A DNA stretch of 64,000 bases from Antilocapra americana (Eukaryota > Chordata > Mammalia > Artiodactyla > Antilocapridae). Where the stretch lies: NCBI GenBank assembly GCA_007570785.1, contig ML660203.1, positions 8,614,638 to 8,678,637 of the forward strand, given 5' to 3'. Positions 39,053 to 49,155 of the stretch are shown in pieces (position 1 is the stretch's first letter; the number at the start of each line of letters is the position of its first letter). The translations under genes were made by a program, and so were the position numbers. The notes beneath the pieces are model-generated. The model saw only the letters and a list, made by a program, of their open reading frames with translations, had not been told where the DNA came from and ran no database searches.

Positions 39053-41047
39053 ATGAGGGTTCAGTACCTGAAGCTGCATCTGCTAGCCACCTGTGTGCTG
39101 ACCTTGTGGCTGATGGTCTTCCTTCTGGACCAGGAGTCTAGCCAGAATGACCTTCGTAAGATGCCCAGAAATCGCTCAAAGACTTGCAACTGCCCCCAGA
39201 ACTCTTTAAGAAAGTGTATCTGTTTATCTGAGGTCCACGAGTGCTCACCCTGCCTCGGCATCCCCGGAGAGTCTGTCTGGTTTGACGAACGCTTTGAGAT
39301 GGACATTGAGCCCCTGATAAGGCCAGAAGTGCCCATGTCCTCTGATGCTTTGCTGTTGTGGCTGGTCAGTGCACATTCTTGGTCTCTGTCCAGTCCCCAC
39401 CCCCAGCCCCAGGCCCCGGCCGTCTCTCCCTCCGTGGCCCCAGGCTCTAACCTTCTTCTATAGGTGATGGGAGCCTGGGAAAAGCCCCTATATTTCTCCC
39501 TCCTGCATTCCTGTGAACCTTAGGGCATGGAGCCAGAGGAGTTTGGGAATCAGGATCAGCAGCCACCTGAAGGGCCTTCCACACACCCACTGGACCGTGT
39601 GGGGTGCCGGACTTGTGCAGTGGTTGGGAACTCAAAGTTCCTACGGGGCTCCGGCCTTGGCCTAAAGATTGACAAACATGATGTGGTCCTCAGGTGAGTG
39701 CGGGGCACACGGTGGAGACCGGGAAGGTCACGACAAATCCTCCTCCTCCCCAAAACATCTATCCTGTTTTTCTTTCCAGGATGAACCAGGCGCCTGTCCA
39801 AGGCTTTGAGGTGGACGTGGGGAAAAGGACCACTGTGCGCATTACGTACCCCAAGATAGACAGCCCTCAGGATCCTGGTGCCCAGCTGCTGCTGCTTCCT
39901 CTGAATTCATCTGGTCTGAAGTGGGTCATGGACATAGTGCAGAAAGACAGCATTATTCAGAAGCCAGAAAATCCTGGGTATGGCGGTGGAGGGTAGGACA
40001 CTGTAAGGAGGATAGTGGGAACTCCGGAGAGACCCTTCCTCGCTATCAGGGCACACCCCAGGCTTACCTAAGTTTGGGGATGGCTGTGTCAAATGACTCT
40101 GAAACTCCCTCACCTCAATCCTGTTTTAGATTTCGGATAGTCCAGGTCACCCGTGGAAGTAATGAGAAGAAAGACAAGGTGAAGGAGCCAGGAGGGGAAA
40201 GGGGAAGGAGTAAAATGCAGAGGGTTGGGTTGGGCGGCCACTGGATGGATTTCAGGTCACCACCCTCCTCCATTTCCCCAGGTCTCAGTGATTAGCCTGA
40301 GCTTCCTCCAGTACGTCCAGCAGAGATGGCTGAGAAAACACGGTTACTTTTCATCTCTGGGGTTCATAACTCTGTTATATGCCTTGCACACCTGTGACCA
40401 GGTAAGACATGGTCTGCAACTCACAGAACTTCATCCCTTTGCCACTAAAAGTCTTTTTTTCCCAGGGACTTCAGGTTAAGTCCAAAGCTGTCTGGCTGGT
40501 TTTCAAGACCCTGCAATGGTCTGACCCTTCCACTCCCCTCATCTCTACCAGCACTCTCTATGGGCTTCTCGGTTCCCCAAACAGCCATCTGCCTCGGGCC
40601 TTTTACATGCTGCTCCCCTGCCTGCAGTGCCCTCCTCTTGTCTTCCCAGAGAATCCTCTCTCTCCTTAGATATGATGAGAATCAGCTCTCTTTCCTGGGC
40701 TCTGGGGGTTCCTCTGTGTGTTCAGAGTCTTCCCTGGGGAAGGTGAGCTCTGTTCTCCCAGCTCCAAGAAACAGCCTGTCACCGTTCATGTTAAGTGAAT
40801 GTTTGCTGAAGGAATGCTCAGTGGGCATGGAGGCAGGGTGGGATCCAGTCTGCTACCGCAGAACCCTCTTCTCCCTTACCCCATCTCCCAGGTATCCTTG
40901 TTTGGTTTTGGGACAGACCAGCTCATGAGGTGGTCCCATTACTGGGATGATAAATATTGGTTCAAGAGCAACATGCATAGTTTTAAAGAAGAGCAACAGG
41001 TCATCCTTAAGCTGCAGTGTGAGGGGAAGGTTGCTGTTTACAACTGA
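39053..41047 (+). CDS. GT29 copy 2: intact ST3GAL1/2-like sialyltransferase
   Basis: Six exons, 39053-39364, 39524-39693, 39780-39977, 40130-40178, 40282-40401 and 40892-41047, join in frame to 334 residues (ST3GAL1 is 340). Family 29 enzymes transfer sialic acid from CMP-Neu5Ac to glycans in the Golgi; ST3GAL1/2 act on Gal-beta-1,3-GalNAc. The start MRVQYLKLHLLATCVLTLWL is a type II anchor. The stem has WFDERFEMDIEPL as in ST3GAL1. Motif L is intact (CRTCAVVGNSKFLR, KIDKHDVVLRMNQAP). Motif S is HGYFSSLGF through LHTCDQVSLFGFGTD. Motif III is WSHYWDD and motif VS HSFKEE (HxxxxE), so both catalytic-type histidines are present. Odd points: YPSTG has become FSSLG, one of three stem cysteines is replaced and extra cysteines occur. 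Two N-glycosylation sequons (NRS, NSS). It may be an active transferase with altered specificity or a recently relaxed paralogue. Confidence 0.85.
40450..40820 (+). repeat. L2 fragment in copy 2 intron 5
   Basis: catctgcctcgggccttttac, gctgctcccctgcctgcag and aagtgaatgtttgctgaagg. The same element in the same intron of copy 1 shows it predates the duplication. Confidence 0.6.
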
Positions 41048-41176
41048 GATGGCCTCCAGCCAGTTCAGCCTACTGGAGGCCCCCAGAGGCTGACAGGTGG
41101 TCAAGAGGATTTTGGAGTATCAGAGAGGGATAAGGGCTTCAAAAGTACCCTGGATGAAGATCACTCAGCTATACTG

Positions 41177-41182
41177 AATAAA
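41177..41182 (+). promoter_or_regulatory. GT29 copy 2 polyadenylation signal
   Basis: AATAAA 130 bp after the copy 2 stop codon. Confidence 0.7.
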
Positions 41183-41229
41183 ACCCCACATGGTGACATT
41201 AAAGGACTGCATCCTCTTCCAGATTCTCA

Positions 41230-42600
41230 GCAGTGAACATTTCATTATGTCACATATATATTTTTACCTTATCAAAAAATAAAATTAAATGAAAAATAGG
41301 AAAAAGCAAAGCCTAAAGTTGAAAACACATCAAGTAAACCCAACTATACATGAAATTGCTAACATGATCACCAGGGAAAGAGGTAGTTAAAGCTTCAGAA
41401 TTCAATGTATATCTTTTGTAGCATAGATTCCGTGGACAAAAAGAACCACAAAGAAATTTTAGATTTTACTCAGTAGACTTATTAGATACTGTAATATTGT
41501 AATTTATTATAATATCATAATCTATTATATTATAAACTATATAATAAATACCATAGAATAGAGTAAATAAGTAATTTTATTAATATTATTAGGAACCAGA
41601 TACAAAGTCAGACAGGGAGAGTAAAACCCCTGGCACGTTATAAATTCACAGTGGAAATGTCACTATGAACTCAAATTTATGTTATTTTTTGTGGTAAAGT
41701 AGACATATAAGTTGCCATTTGAAGGTGTAGAGTTCAGTAGCATTAAGTATATTCACATTGGGTGCAACCATTCCCATCTCAAACTCACAATTTTCAAAAT
41801 ACGTCGTCTGCGATTCCAAAAGCCAGACTAACATCCCAGAGGAAATGATCAGCCCTGGAACATGAATTTCATTTTTTAAATACTTTTTCCCCACTGATCT
41901 TTCTAAAAGATTTCAGACCTGAACAAGAAAACTACAAAGAAAACCTGTATATCAAATATGGGACAGTGTGAGCATCGAAGATTGCAACTGTCACAAATGA
42001 ATCACAGTGGATGTTTAAAAATCTTTGAGTCCACATTGACACTCACGGAGAAATCAAAACAATCAGAGGAAATTATTATATTAAATGGGAGTGGAGGAGA
42101 AGCATTTATCTTGCCTTTTTGGTAGAAACAGTAGTTCAAGGTGAGCCAAGAACCTCAGTTAATGAGGGTTTTGTCCCTGGGTTTCCAAAACACATCCACT
42201 CCATTTTTACTTCGGCCGCCCAACAACCACACATAACCTGACAAAATGAAAACATCCCTGGTACATCTGGGAGCACAGTTACCTGTTTCTCTAAGGGCAC
42301 AGAGGGGTACTTGGTGTCTGGCTCAGAGCTAGAGTTCGAGAATCCCCAAAGGGGTGGGCAGTGCATTTATCACCATTTTGTTGCAGATACTGGACCCATA
42401 TGGCATCATATAATCATCATTTAGAGGAATAAAGTTATTCATATGAAAGCAGAAATTAAAAACTGGGTGCTCCCCTCTGGAAAGTGGTTAGAAAAGAATG
42501 GAGTGGAAAACTGCTGCCTTCTTTTCTATTCAATTTTTAATCATTGTGTGTGGTTGTTTCCTTGGAAATAAATGAAATCAAGGGTATTCCTGGGTCCAGA
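41230..42600. other. Non-coding between GT29 copies 2 and 3
   Basis: AT-rich; 41260-41600 is nearly pure A/T with TATAATA-like strings. No exon or named repeat seen. Confidence 0.35.
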
Positions 42601-42602
42601 GA

Positions 42603-42890
42603 GTCCCTGGTGGCTCAGACGGTAAAGAGTCTGCCTGCAATGCGGGAGACCTGAGTTCGATCCCTGGCTCAGGAAGATCCCCTGGAGAAGGAAATGGCAA
42701 CCCACTCCAGTATTCTTGCTTGGAAAATCCAATGGACGGAGGAGCCAGGCAGTCTACAGTTCATGGGGTCGCAAGGAGTGGGACACGACTGAGCAACTTC
42801 CCTATAGGGTTGGAACACTGTGCTTTCACTGCTGCAGCCCTGGGTTCAATCCTCGATTGGGGAACTAAGATCCCACAAAGCTCGTGACAG
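42603..42890 (+). repeat. Bov-tA SINE followed by CHR fragment
   Basis: Bov-tA 42603-42805 (gtccctggtggctcagacgg to cacgactgagcaactt), then a CHR-like fragment to 42890 (gttcaatcctcgattgggga). Confidence 0.85.
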
Positions 42891-43179
42891 AAAAAAGTGA
42901 AAGTAAACAAAAAACTACCCCCACCCTCAAAGTTTGGTTGGATAAAAATTTACTTTAACCACATTACATTTTCTTGTAGATTTTTCTCAAGAGGGAACAA
43001 AGGCCCTTCTTTCCCCTCTCTGCGTCATACTTAACAAGTTCACTTTGGGAGTAGCCAGCACCCCCTCAGAGATGCACACCAGCCTGGGCACCTATTCTTG
43101 CCTTTTTCATTCCTGCACCCATTGTACTTGATTTCCACGCCCTCCCTCGTCAGCTGGGCCCTGCGCTGAATGTCAAGGC

Positions 43180-44085
43180 GAAGGCAGTCTTACCCACAAA
43201 GCCTACATGCAAAAGCTCACAGTGTGACCTGGGGGTGGAGTCCCTGATACTACTGGGCTGGCACGAAGGATCCCACTGGGCATCAACCTCTTCTCCTCCG
43301 GGGAGGTCACAGTCCCCCACAAAGCACCTCTCCCCTCCCTTCTCTCAGCCTCCAGCAGAGCACCCTGCAGGGCTCAGCAGGTGGCTGGGGCGGTGAGAGG
43401 TGACATGTTATAAGGAGGTGTGGCGAGCAGGGTTGAGGAAATGATGGAGGCCATGGGGCAGTGGATACGGTGGAGTCGTGACCACAGCTTCCTCCTTCCA
43501 GTGCCTGCTGTTTGAGTCTGCCTGCCTCTTGCCTGCCAGCTCTTGTGAGCTGTCCCATGGATAGGAATGAAGCCTTCATGATGGGCTCTAGGTTGGTGGG
43601 CTGCCTTGATGGCTCACCTGTGCCCGGTGCTTCTGCTCTTTGGTCAGAAAAGTCTCACCTGACGGACTAGCTAGTACAACTCCCGGAGTGGCCATCGCTC
43701 CCAGGGCCCAAAGGGGCAGCCCTTGACGCCACATATCCGGTGTACCCTACTGGCTTAGCAAACACTCTGACAGGGCCCTGAAGCCCTCTTCCTCCAACAT
43801 GTTCTGTGATGCTCTTCCTGGCCAGTGAGTCTCCTCCTGGCACCTAGGTCATGTTGAGTTTCTCTGCCTCCAGGCCCTGGAGATGAGTTGCTCCTTTTAG
43901 TGTGTATTGTGAAGTTCTGTGACACACAGGTTTGATGAGTATTTGCCAAATGAATGAAAAGGTGGATCAGGAGCAGGGGAAAGCAACCAGCCCATCTGAT
44001 CTCATCCATTGGATTTTCCTGTTTGGGGTTGGGCGGACTAGCTGAAGAGGTGGCCTCGTATACAGGGAGGAGAGCTAAAGCTGAA
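43180..44085 (+). pseudogene. GT29 copy 3: internally deleted relic
   Basis: 43200-43420 matches the promoter and first exon of copy 2 (cctctcccctcccttctctc, ctcagcaggtggctgggg). About 43590-43670 resembles the signal-anchor exon (ATGGCTCACCTGTGCCCGG, cttctgctctttggtcag) with stops. The next homology is exon 6 at 44008-44075 (ggattttcctgtttggggttg, agctgaagaggtggcc), equivalent to the SLFGFGTDQ region of copy 2. Exons 2-5 are missing, so it cannot encode an enzyme. Confidence 0.65.
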
Positions 44086-44580
44086 GACTCCCACGTGGCT
44101 TGCAAAGCACCATGAAATGGCAGAAGGCGAGAGACTCCACCAGCTCATGTATGAGACAACTCTTAGCCGGCTAGCAATGAGCCTCAGACTCTTGGTAGGA
44201 TTGGAATATGAAGATACAGGATAGGGAATGACAGGGAACCAAGATGGGGGTGCAGGAACAATGTACGGGTTATCAAGCCCTGAATAAGAGCTTCCCCTGA
44301 CTCCTGCACCCCAACTAGTAGCAGTAAATAAGGAAGAACTAAATTTAAATACACATTCTTACCCTCTGCTGCCTCCACACAAATGACCACTAGCTGGGAA
44401 CAGGGAGTGCCCACTCTCAGATACATGACTGCCTTCACTCCTCTCTCCTCTGACCCTTGATCCATTCAAGGGGGTCAACTTTTTGCTTCCAAATCCTTCC
44501 ACCTGTGCCAAGCTTCAGGTGCTATGAGGCATATAAAGAGTTGGGGATGTTAATGACAAAGGACTAGGAAGAGAGGTCAT

Positions 44581-44735
44581 AGGGCTTCCCTGGGGGTCCA
44601 GTGGGTTAAGACTTTGCTTTCTAGTGCGAGGGCTGTGGGTTCGATCCCTCAATGCAGAGATGTGGGTTTGATCCCTGATTGGGAAGCTAGGACCCCACAT
44701 GCCTTGGGGCCAAAAAAAGAAGGAAAAAAAGAGGT
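44581..44735 (+). repeat. CHR-type SINE
   Basis: gggcttccctgggggtccagtgg head with a duplicated ggttcgatccct / ggtttgatccct segment and an A-rich end. Confidence 0.8.
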
Positions 44736-46942
44736 CATAATGTCCACTCCGTGCTGGGCTGCCAGTGTGTCGGGTGAGACTCTCAGTGGGGCTGGAGAAC
44801 ACAGTCCTTTTTTATCTGGAGAAGCCTCACTCCTCGCGTTCACCTCTGTTAGGGCCTAGGCAAACCCCTCTGGTCCCAGGAGCATAGGGGAGTAAACTGC
44901 AGGGGGCCAGGGTCTTGAGACCCCTTGTTCATGTCTTTCCTTCTCCCTCGCCTGCTTTCTCAGCATGGTGAGCAGAGCTAAGCCTGCACCCCAGGATTGA
45001 GGGGTGGGGGGTGGGATCTCATGGCTCAGAGAACCCTGATGGCCCCTGCTCCTTCCTCCTCCCTCTGCTCACCATCCCCCAGGCTCTTTAGGACTCAGCA
45101 TTTCCATATTGCTCAGGTAGTCCCATCCTCAGCCCTGGGAGTGAGCAGGTGGTCAGTGGGACAGGAAGTAGGAGGTGAGGTGTTGGGGGGAATAGCTAAA
45201 GGCCTCACGTGTCCTAAGATCAAACAACTAAACCAACTAGCCAATCCAGGGTCGGGTTCCATGAGCTGAGATGAAAGTGAAAATCCGTTAGCTGTTCAGT
45301 CACGTCTGACTCTTTGCAGCCCCACAGACTGTAGTCTGCCAGGCTCCTCTGTCCATGGGGATTCTCCAGGCAAGAATACTAGAGTGGGTTGCCATGTCCT
45401 TTTCCAGGGGATCTTCCTGACCCAGGGATTGAACCCAGGACTCCTGCATTGCAAGCAGATTCTTTACTACCTGAGCCACCAGGAATGAGGCCTGATGCAG
45501 TCTTCAGCTGGGGGTTGTCTTGTTGCTTTTGTGGGTTATGTTCCCTTACTTCCACGGATATTTCGAGAAGTTCAGCTGCTGGCTTCAGAGTGTCTGCATA
45601 GCCTGCCTCCACTAATACGTTGTCTGCCTCACACTTCACATAGGCCCTGAAACTCCTGATGGAATCAGAGACCACTTCGTCTCCAGAAGGCCTGGGCTCT
45701 GGGCTGCCTCCTCTCCCTGGCCCCTTTCTTTACACCAACGGGGCCCAGCCTCCTCTCTGTGCTGGCACACAGGAGTGAAGTGGTGAGTGGTCTGTTTCTT
45801 CTCCTAAGTATCAATGCTAGGAAACCTAACCCAAGTCCAGCCAGCCAAGGAGGAACTATTCCAGCTGATACACAGGTCATGGCCATACTGAGTTCTGTTC
45901 ATGCCTGTCCTGGGCTGTACAGTGGGGAATATGGGATAACCATTGATGAGCACTGCATTGCACTCTGGGAGAACAGCGGGGAGGGTGGTAAGCAGCGTGA
46001 GGCTGAGCCCCTGACATTATCCTATCTCTGCAGAATGAACCAGGCTGCCATGTCTAGGCTCGGAGAACAGCATGGGCAATGGAACCTCCCTGCACATACC
46101 ACACGAGAATGCCCTCAACCTGGAGGAATTCCCACATTCTCCCGGAGTTGAAGCCTCCGGAGCTAGTGTGGGCTGCACTGGGCATGAGCCAAGACGAAAG
46201 GGCACTTTTCCTTGGCTGGAGATCCAGAGTTGGAGCAGACAGCCCTCAGCCTTTAGGTGTAAATGTTCATCTTGTCCTCATTCGGCAGTCTGATCGGACT
46301 CGCCCCACTGTCTTCACCCCCAATGTATACTACCAGCTTTCCCTTCTCTACTTCATGCCAGGCAGCTTTTTCAGATTTTAAGTTGCTGCTAGTCCCACAT
46401 GGGGAAGCAGATGAGCAAAGGTAATTAGGTTGGGATGTGGTGACTGTCGCTCTTACATCCAAAGCATGAAGCACCTTGAGAGAACAGGGTACTGCACTCA
46501 CCAGACCCAGTGCTCCCTGCAAACAAGAACATTGCCCAGACTCAGCTTTTGTGCCCTCTGCTCTCGGGACTGTGGGGCCTCGAGCAGCTGCTATCAAAGC
46601 AGAAAAGGAGAAGGCAGGATGGAGGGTGGGGATTTGTGGATGGAGAAAATCCTCATGCTCAGCTCTGATCACCATTCCCCTAGGTTCTAGAGATCAGTCA
46701 CACCATCCTCAAGCGCACCCATGAGAACCGGCTGGATGATCAGTGAATTCCCACCGGCTGGATTCACTGCGCTGGTTATGTCCTGTTGCATGCGACAAAA
46801 AGGGAAAGGGACCTCTGGCCTGATGCCCTGGAGCAAGGTGGGGTGCTGCCCCAAAGACCCATACTCTTTCCTCCATGCTTCTCCAATTTGGGTCTCTGGG
46901 TTTGGAGCTGATCAGAAAAGCAATTGGCTCCATGACTGGTAG
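44736..46942 (+). pseudogene. GT29 copy 4: degenerate ST3GAL-like relic
   Basis: 44736 (ggtcataatgtccactccgtg) and 45140 (gagcaggtggtcagtggg) match the promoter and first exon of the other copies. Exon 1 begins at 45486 (ATGAGGCCTGATGCAG; then LLLLWVM in a shifted frame) directly after a Bov-tA insertion. Exon 2 traces at about 45900-45985 read GITIDEHCIAL, the motif L end. Exon 3 near 46030 reads RMNQAA. Exon 5 at 46684-46800 reads ISHTILKRTHENRL then, shifted, FPPAGFTALVMSCCMR (motif S). Exon 6 at 46895-46942 reads VSGFGADQKSNWLHDW and stops. Frameshifts and stops rule out function. Some residues are closer to ST3GAL1/2 than in copy 2. Confidence 0.72.
45275..45483 (-). repeat. Bov-tA SINE inserted upstream of copy 4 exon 1
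   Basis: gttagctgttcagtcacgtctg to ctacctgagccaccagga. It ends only a few bases before the relic ATG. Confidence 0.9.
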
Positions 46943-46984
46943 GACTCTCCAAACAGATGATTCTACTGTTGGTCAAACAAAGTG

Positions 46985-47205
46985 TATTTTAGGGAATACC
47001 CAGTGTTCCAGTGGTAAGAAACCACCTTCCAGAGCAGGGGATGTAGGTTTGATCTCTGGCTGGAGAATCAAGATCCCACATGCCGTAGGGAAATTAAGTC
47101 CTGCCATACTCTACAACTACTGAGCCCGAGCTCTGGAGCTACAACTAGAGAGGAAAATCCCATATGTTGCAACTAAGACCCAACGCAGTCAAATAAATAG
47201 ATATT
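46985..47205 (+). repeat. CHR-type SINE
   Basis: Diverged head (gggaatacccagtgttccagtgg), body with catatgttgcaactaagaccc and tail caaataaatagat. Confidence 0.75.
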
Positions 47206-47487
47206 AAAAAGAAAAATGTTTTCTAGGAAGTTGGAGCAGAAAAGCATACACAAGCTAAGAAGGTGAAAGCAAGATGACAGTTAATAACTGAACAGAGGAT
47301 TAAGCCTGATGGAATATTTGCTGGGGAGGGGAGCCCCAGGCCTGACATCCAGAGTAGGGTAAGGGGCTATTGAGGATTAGATGGGGAGGCAGAAGCTGGT
47401 ATAGATTAGCTATTTACTGGATGAAGACTTAGCTTGGCTGCCTCCAAAATGCCTTTCATCTGCTGGAAACTCTCTTCCTGGTCCCAG

Positions 47488-48166
47488 AAGGTGTATGGGG
47501 CTTAAGGCCTTGGCTTACGACCGACAGATAATGGAACTGAGAAGAAACTACAAGGTAGACAACAGGGTCCCTCTGTCAGCCTCTAAGCTAGAGAACCAGA
47601 GTTGGGGACCAAAAAAGTTAAGGAACCTAGAAATCAAGTGTGTCCCTGAGAACTCCTATTGCAGAAAAGGCCAGGTAAGGATTCTGAGCCACAGGGAATC
47701 TGACTAGAGGTGAGGACCAGCCGGAATCTTGAGGGCTCCAGATTTAGCTCTGCAGGGGGAGTGGGAGGGTGCTTAAACCATAACTTTTAACTAAGCATCT
47801 ATGCTGAGTCCCATGCATGGGCTTTGAAACCAAGCTCCAACAGTGGATGTTTGCCACTCTGTGTGGTGCGATGCAATGTAATGGGGCCTGAGCCTTGGGT
47901 AAAAAGGTCTGGGGTACTGTGCTGCTGATCGCAACCCCTCCCATTTTTAGCCGGCCTTACCTCCATTCCCAGGCTTAGGTAAGAGGAATCCCAGGTTACG
48001 GTTGGAGGGCCACAGGAAGGTCATGCCTGCTTCTTTGAAGAAAACTGTTCTCTCTTAGGCTTTGATGAAGCTGCCAACATTAGGCCTTAAGCCCACGCAC
48101 CGCCTCCACCAAGGTCAGGCCACAAGTGCCGGGTCCTGCCATTGTGCATCCTCCTTCCTGGTTTGA
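47488..48166 (+). other. Unrecognised two-exon reading frame
   Basis: A block at 47488-47674 is open from ATG 47495, has cctggtcccag before it and ends in ccag|gtaagg. A second block starts after gttctctcttag at 48059 and continues in frame to TGA at 48164-48166, giving a spliced 95-residue frame (MGLKALAYDRQ..., end CASSFLV). A different frame, 48142-48321, reads WTTEDQSRLHLICPER and ends DFSQKPIQCF. I do not recognise either sequence. It could be a small gene, a frameshifted pseudogene or chance. Confidence 0.2.
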
Positions 48167-48329
48167 CCCACGGCTGGACTACAGAGGACCAGAGTCGGCT
48201 GCATCTGATATGCCCGGAAAGGGACACCCTGAGGACACTCACCCAGCACAGAAGGGGAATGAGGCCATATAGAACTTCTGAATATGAGACTGACTTTAGC
48301 CAAAAGCCCATTCAGTGTTTCTGAAGCCC

Positions 48330-48780
48330 AGAACAAGTTTTAAGTCAAGAACATATGACGGTTCCTCATTACCCGAGTTCAAATCTAGATCCCCAAGGCC
48401 CTCCCACATCTCCCTCGCTGCCCATCCCACAGAGCAGACCGGTCTTCTCACTAGAACGCTTGGCCACCCTCCCGAGCCCTCTCCAGCCTTTGAGGGCCAG
48501 TTCAAACCTTCCTGCCTCAGGCCTGGGCATTTCAACAGCACTTCTAGGCAGCACACAGAACTGTCTCTGACTCAGGGATGGGTGTCTGCCTGGTCCTGTC
48601 AACTGGACTCAAGCTTCCTATGGACAGGGGCTCTGTCTTGTGTGCCTTCTGCAGCCCTTCTCTGTCAGAATGCAGGCAGATGACAAATTCATGCTGCCTG
48701 ACAGGAATCTTTAGTGAAATCTTCCTTGAACAGAGAATCTTGATGTACTGCTGTTGTCCAGTTATACTGTAAAGACAGCA
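48330..48780. other. Non-coding, old repeat-like
   Basis: C/T-rich text with ggacaggggctctgtcttgtg, reminiscent of an L2 end. No exon seen. Confidence 0.3.
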
Positions 48781-48807
48781 GCAGAGAACAAATGCCAAGA
48801 CCCAGGG

Positions 48808-48813
48808 TTTATT
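48808..48813 (-). promoter_or_regulatory. CEP250 polyadenylation signal
   Basis: TTTATT on the plus strand is AATAAA on the minus strand, about 340 bp beyond the CEP250 stop. Confidence 0.75.
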
Positions 48814-49155
48814 ATTGAAGGGGGAGGTGACAGAGGGTTAGGGGCTGGATAATGAGTTCTTGCGAGAGGCTGCAGATACCCACTTGGCAGGGCAAGGCAC
48901 TCTCGGGGTGACTGCACGTTGGCAACAAGTCTTATGTCCTCATTCCAGTGTGAGTCAGGGCCTACCACCAGCTTTGTGGGTCTCCTTCCCTCTTCTTGGG
49001 AGTGTCTGCTGACCTGGGGCTCCCAGGTTGGGTCACAGAGCCAGAACTTGTTCTGGCCAACTGCAACTGTGTGGAGGGGCCACAACCCACTCTACCGCCA
49101 TCTTGTTTGTCTGTGTGCTATCAGGCTGGCCTGTGTCCTGCCCAGGCTGTGGTTG

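Noticed and set aside
39464..39523. Earlier acceptor (ttctatag at 39463) for exon 2 of GT29 copy 2
   Set aside because: Using it puts a TAG in frame before motif L; the acceptor at 39523 keeps the frame and the family alignment.
45379..45675. 98-residue minus-strand frame (MVSDSIRSFRAYVKCEAD...)
   Set aside because: It runs antisense through the relic exon 1 of GT29 copy 4 and into a Bov-tA SINE, which explains all of it.
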